NCBI GenBank assembly: GCA_022794295.1
Contig: JAAWEO010000160.1
Location: 1-5,191, forward strand
DNA from: Angelakisella sp.
GTDB taxonomy: Bacteria > Bacillota > Clostridia > Oscillospirales > Ruminococcaceae
Length of the DNA: 5,191 nt
Direction: 5' to 3'
The position numbers and the translations under genes are program-made. Of this stretch, positions 5,095 to 5,191 are shown piece after piece (the stretch's first letter is position 1; each line of letters opens with the position of its first letter). The notes below the pieces were generated by a model. It was not told the origin of the DNA and did not search any database. It worked only from the letters and a program-made list of their open reading frames with translations.

Positions 5095-5118
5095 AGAGCC
5101 TGTTTTAAAACCTGAGTA

Positions 5119-5147
5119 TTGAGAAGTGCAGACAGAAGTGATAGAAT
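5119..5147 (+). promoter_or_regulatory. Possible transposase promoter inside the IS
   Basis: TTGAGA (5119-5124) and TAGAAT (5142-5147) are 17 bp apart. Transcription would start at about 5154, immediately before the transposase ATG at 5155, which would make the message leaderless or nearly so. Each box deviates from consensus, so this is a moderate match only. Confidence 0.35.
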
Positions 5148-5154
5148 AGGGCAC

Positions 5155-5191
5155 ATGAGACGACATGAAATAAGCGAAGAAAAATGGAAGA
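5155..5191 (+). CDS. IS5-family transposase, N-terminal fragment (cut by window end)
   Basis: Only 12 codons are in the window, reading MRRHEISEEKWK. This matches the typical opening of IS5-family (IS427-group-like) transposases, which begin M-R-R-H-x-(I/L)-(S/T)-x-E-x-W before the DUF4096-type N-terminal domain. The DDE catalytic residues lie outside the window. The nearest purine-rich stretch, AGGG, is only about 4 nt from the ATG, a weak ribosome binding site. The gene is incomplete here because the window ends, not because of a visible mutation. Confidence 0.75.
   Translation, partial: MRRHEISEEKWK

Larger units (their letters stand above)
5096..5191 (+). mobile_element. Left end of an IS5-family insertion sequence (partial)
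   Basis: The sequence from GAGCCTGTTTTAAAAC onward resembles the terminal inverted repeat of IS5-family elements, and an IS5-type transposase start follows 59 nt later. Base composition drops to AT-rich compared with the host genes. The boundary lies after CTA, so a short TA or CTAG-type target duplication, usual for the IS427 group, is plausible. The right end is outside the window, so the exact ends and the duplication cannot be confirmed. Confidence 0.75.

Overview
The window looks like chromosomal DNA of a high-GC, gut-type Clostridia member (Oscillospiraceae-like, e.g. the Flavonifractor/Lawsonibacter neighbourhood). This is inferred from GC-rich coding DNA, AGG-type ribosome binding sites, sigma-A-like promoters, and a gene set typical of those genomes (Dabb, LrgA/LrgB, DUF2975, YozG-type HTH, DUF4173, and a DUF4358-like protein). 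No species call is possible from the sequence alone.

Layout. Positions 1-20 hold the terminator of a gene cut off on the left, followed by two GC-rich hairpins (37-71, 81-98). A promoter at 157-185 drives a tight plus-strand operon with a structured leader: a small Dabb-fold protein (281-577), LrgA/CidA-type (581-946) and LrgB/CidB-type (943-1620) membrane proteins. A bidirectional terminator (1645-1685) separates it from a convergent minus-strand operon. Read from its promoter at about 4188, that operon runs DUF2975 membrane protein (4127-3681), YozG-like HTH regulator (3684-3433, ATGA overlap) and a 559-residue DUF4173 membrane protein (3414-1735). Directly upstream of its -35 box is an AT-rich cluster of TTTATCG half-sites that looks like an operator. 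A divergent plus-strand promoter with consensus -35 and -10 boxes (4296-4323) drives a roughly 114-nt leader with a possible three-way-junction fold, then a single-TM DUF4358-like protein (4444-4959) ending in a strong terminator (5021-5075). Just past that terminator the left end of an IS5-family insertion sequence begins (about 5096) and runs off the window; its transposase start codon is at 5155.

How the parts work together. LrgA and LrgB homologues form a two-part membrane system tied to holin/antiholin-like control of lysis or to small organic acid (pyruvate, glycolate) transport. The upstream Dabb protein is a co-expressed partner of unknown role. The DUF2975/HTH/DUF4173 operon resembles a self-regulated membrane module in which the small HTH protein probably binds the operator at its own promoter; no substrate or signal is evident. 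The most novel-looking signals are regulatory: the half-site cluster at 4194-4227 and the leader RNA at 4330-4436. I see no CRISPR array, tRNA, rRNA or recognised defence system.
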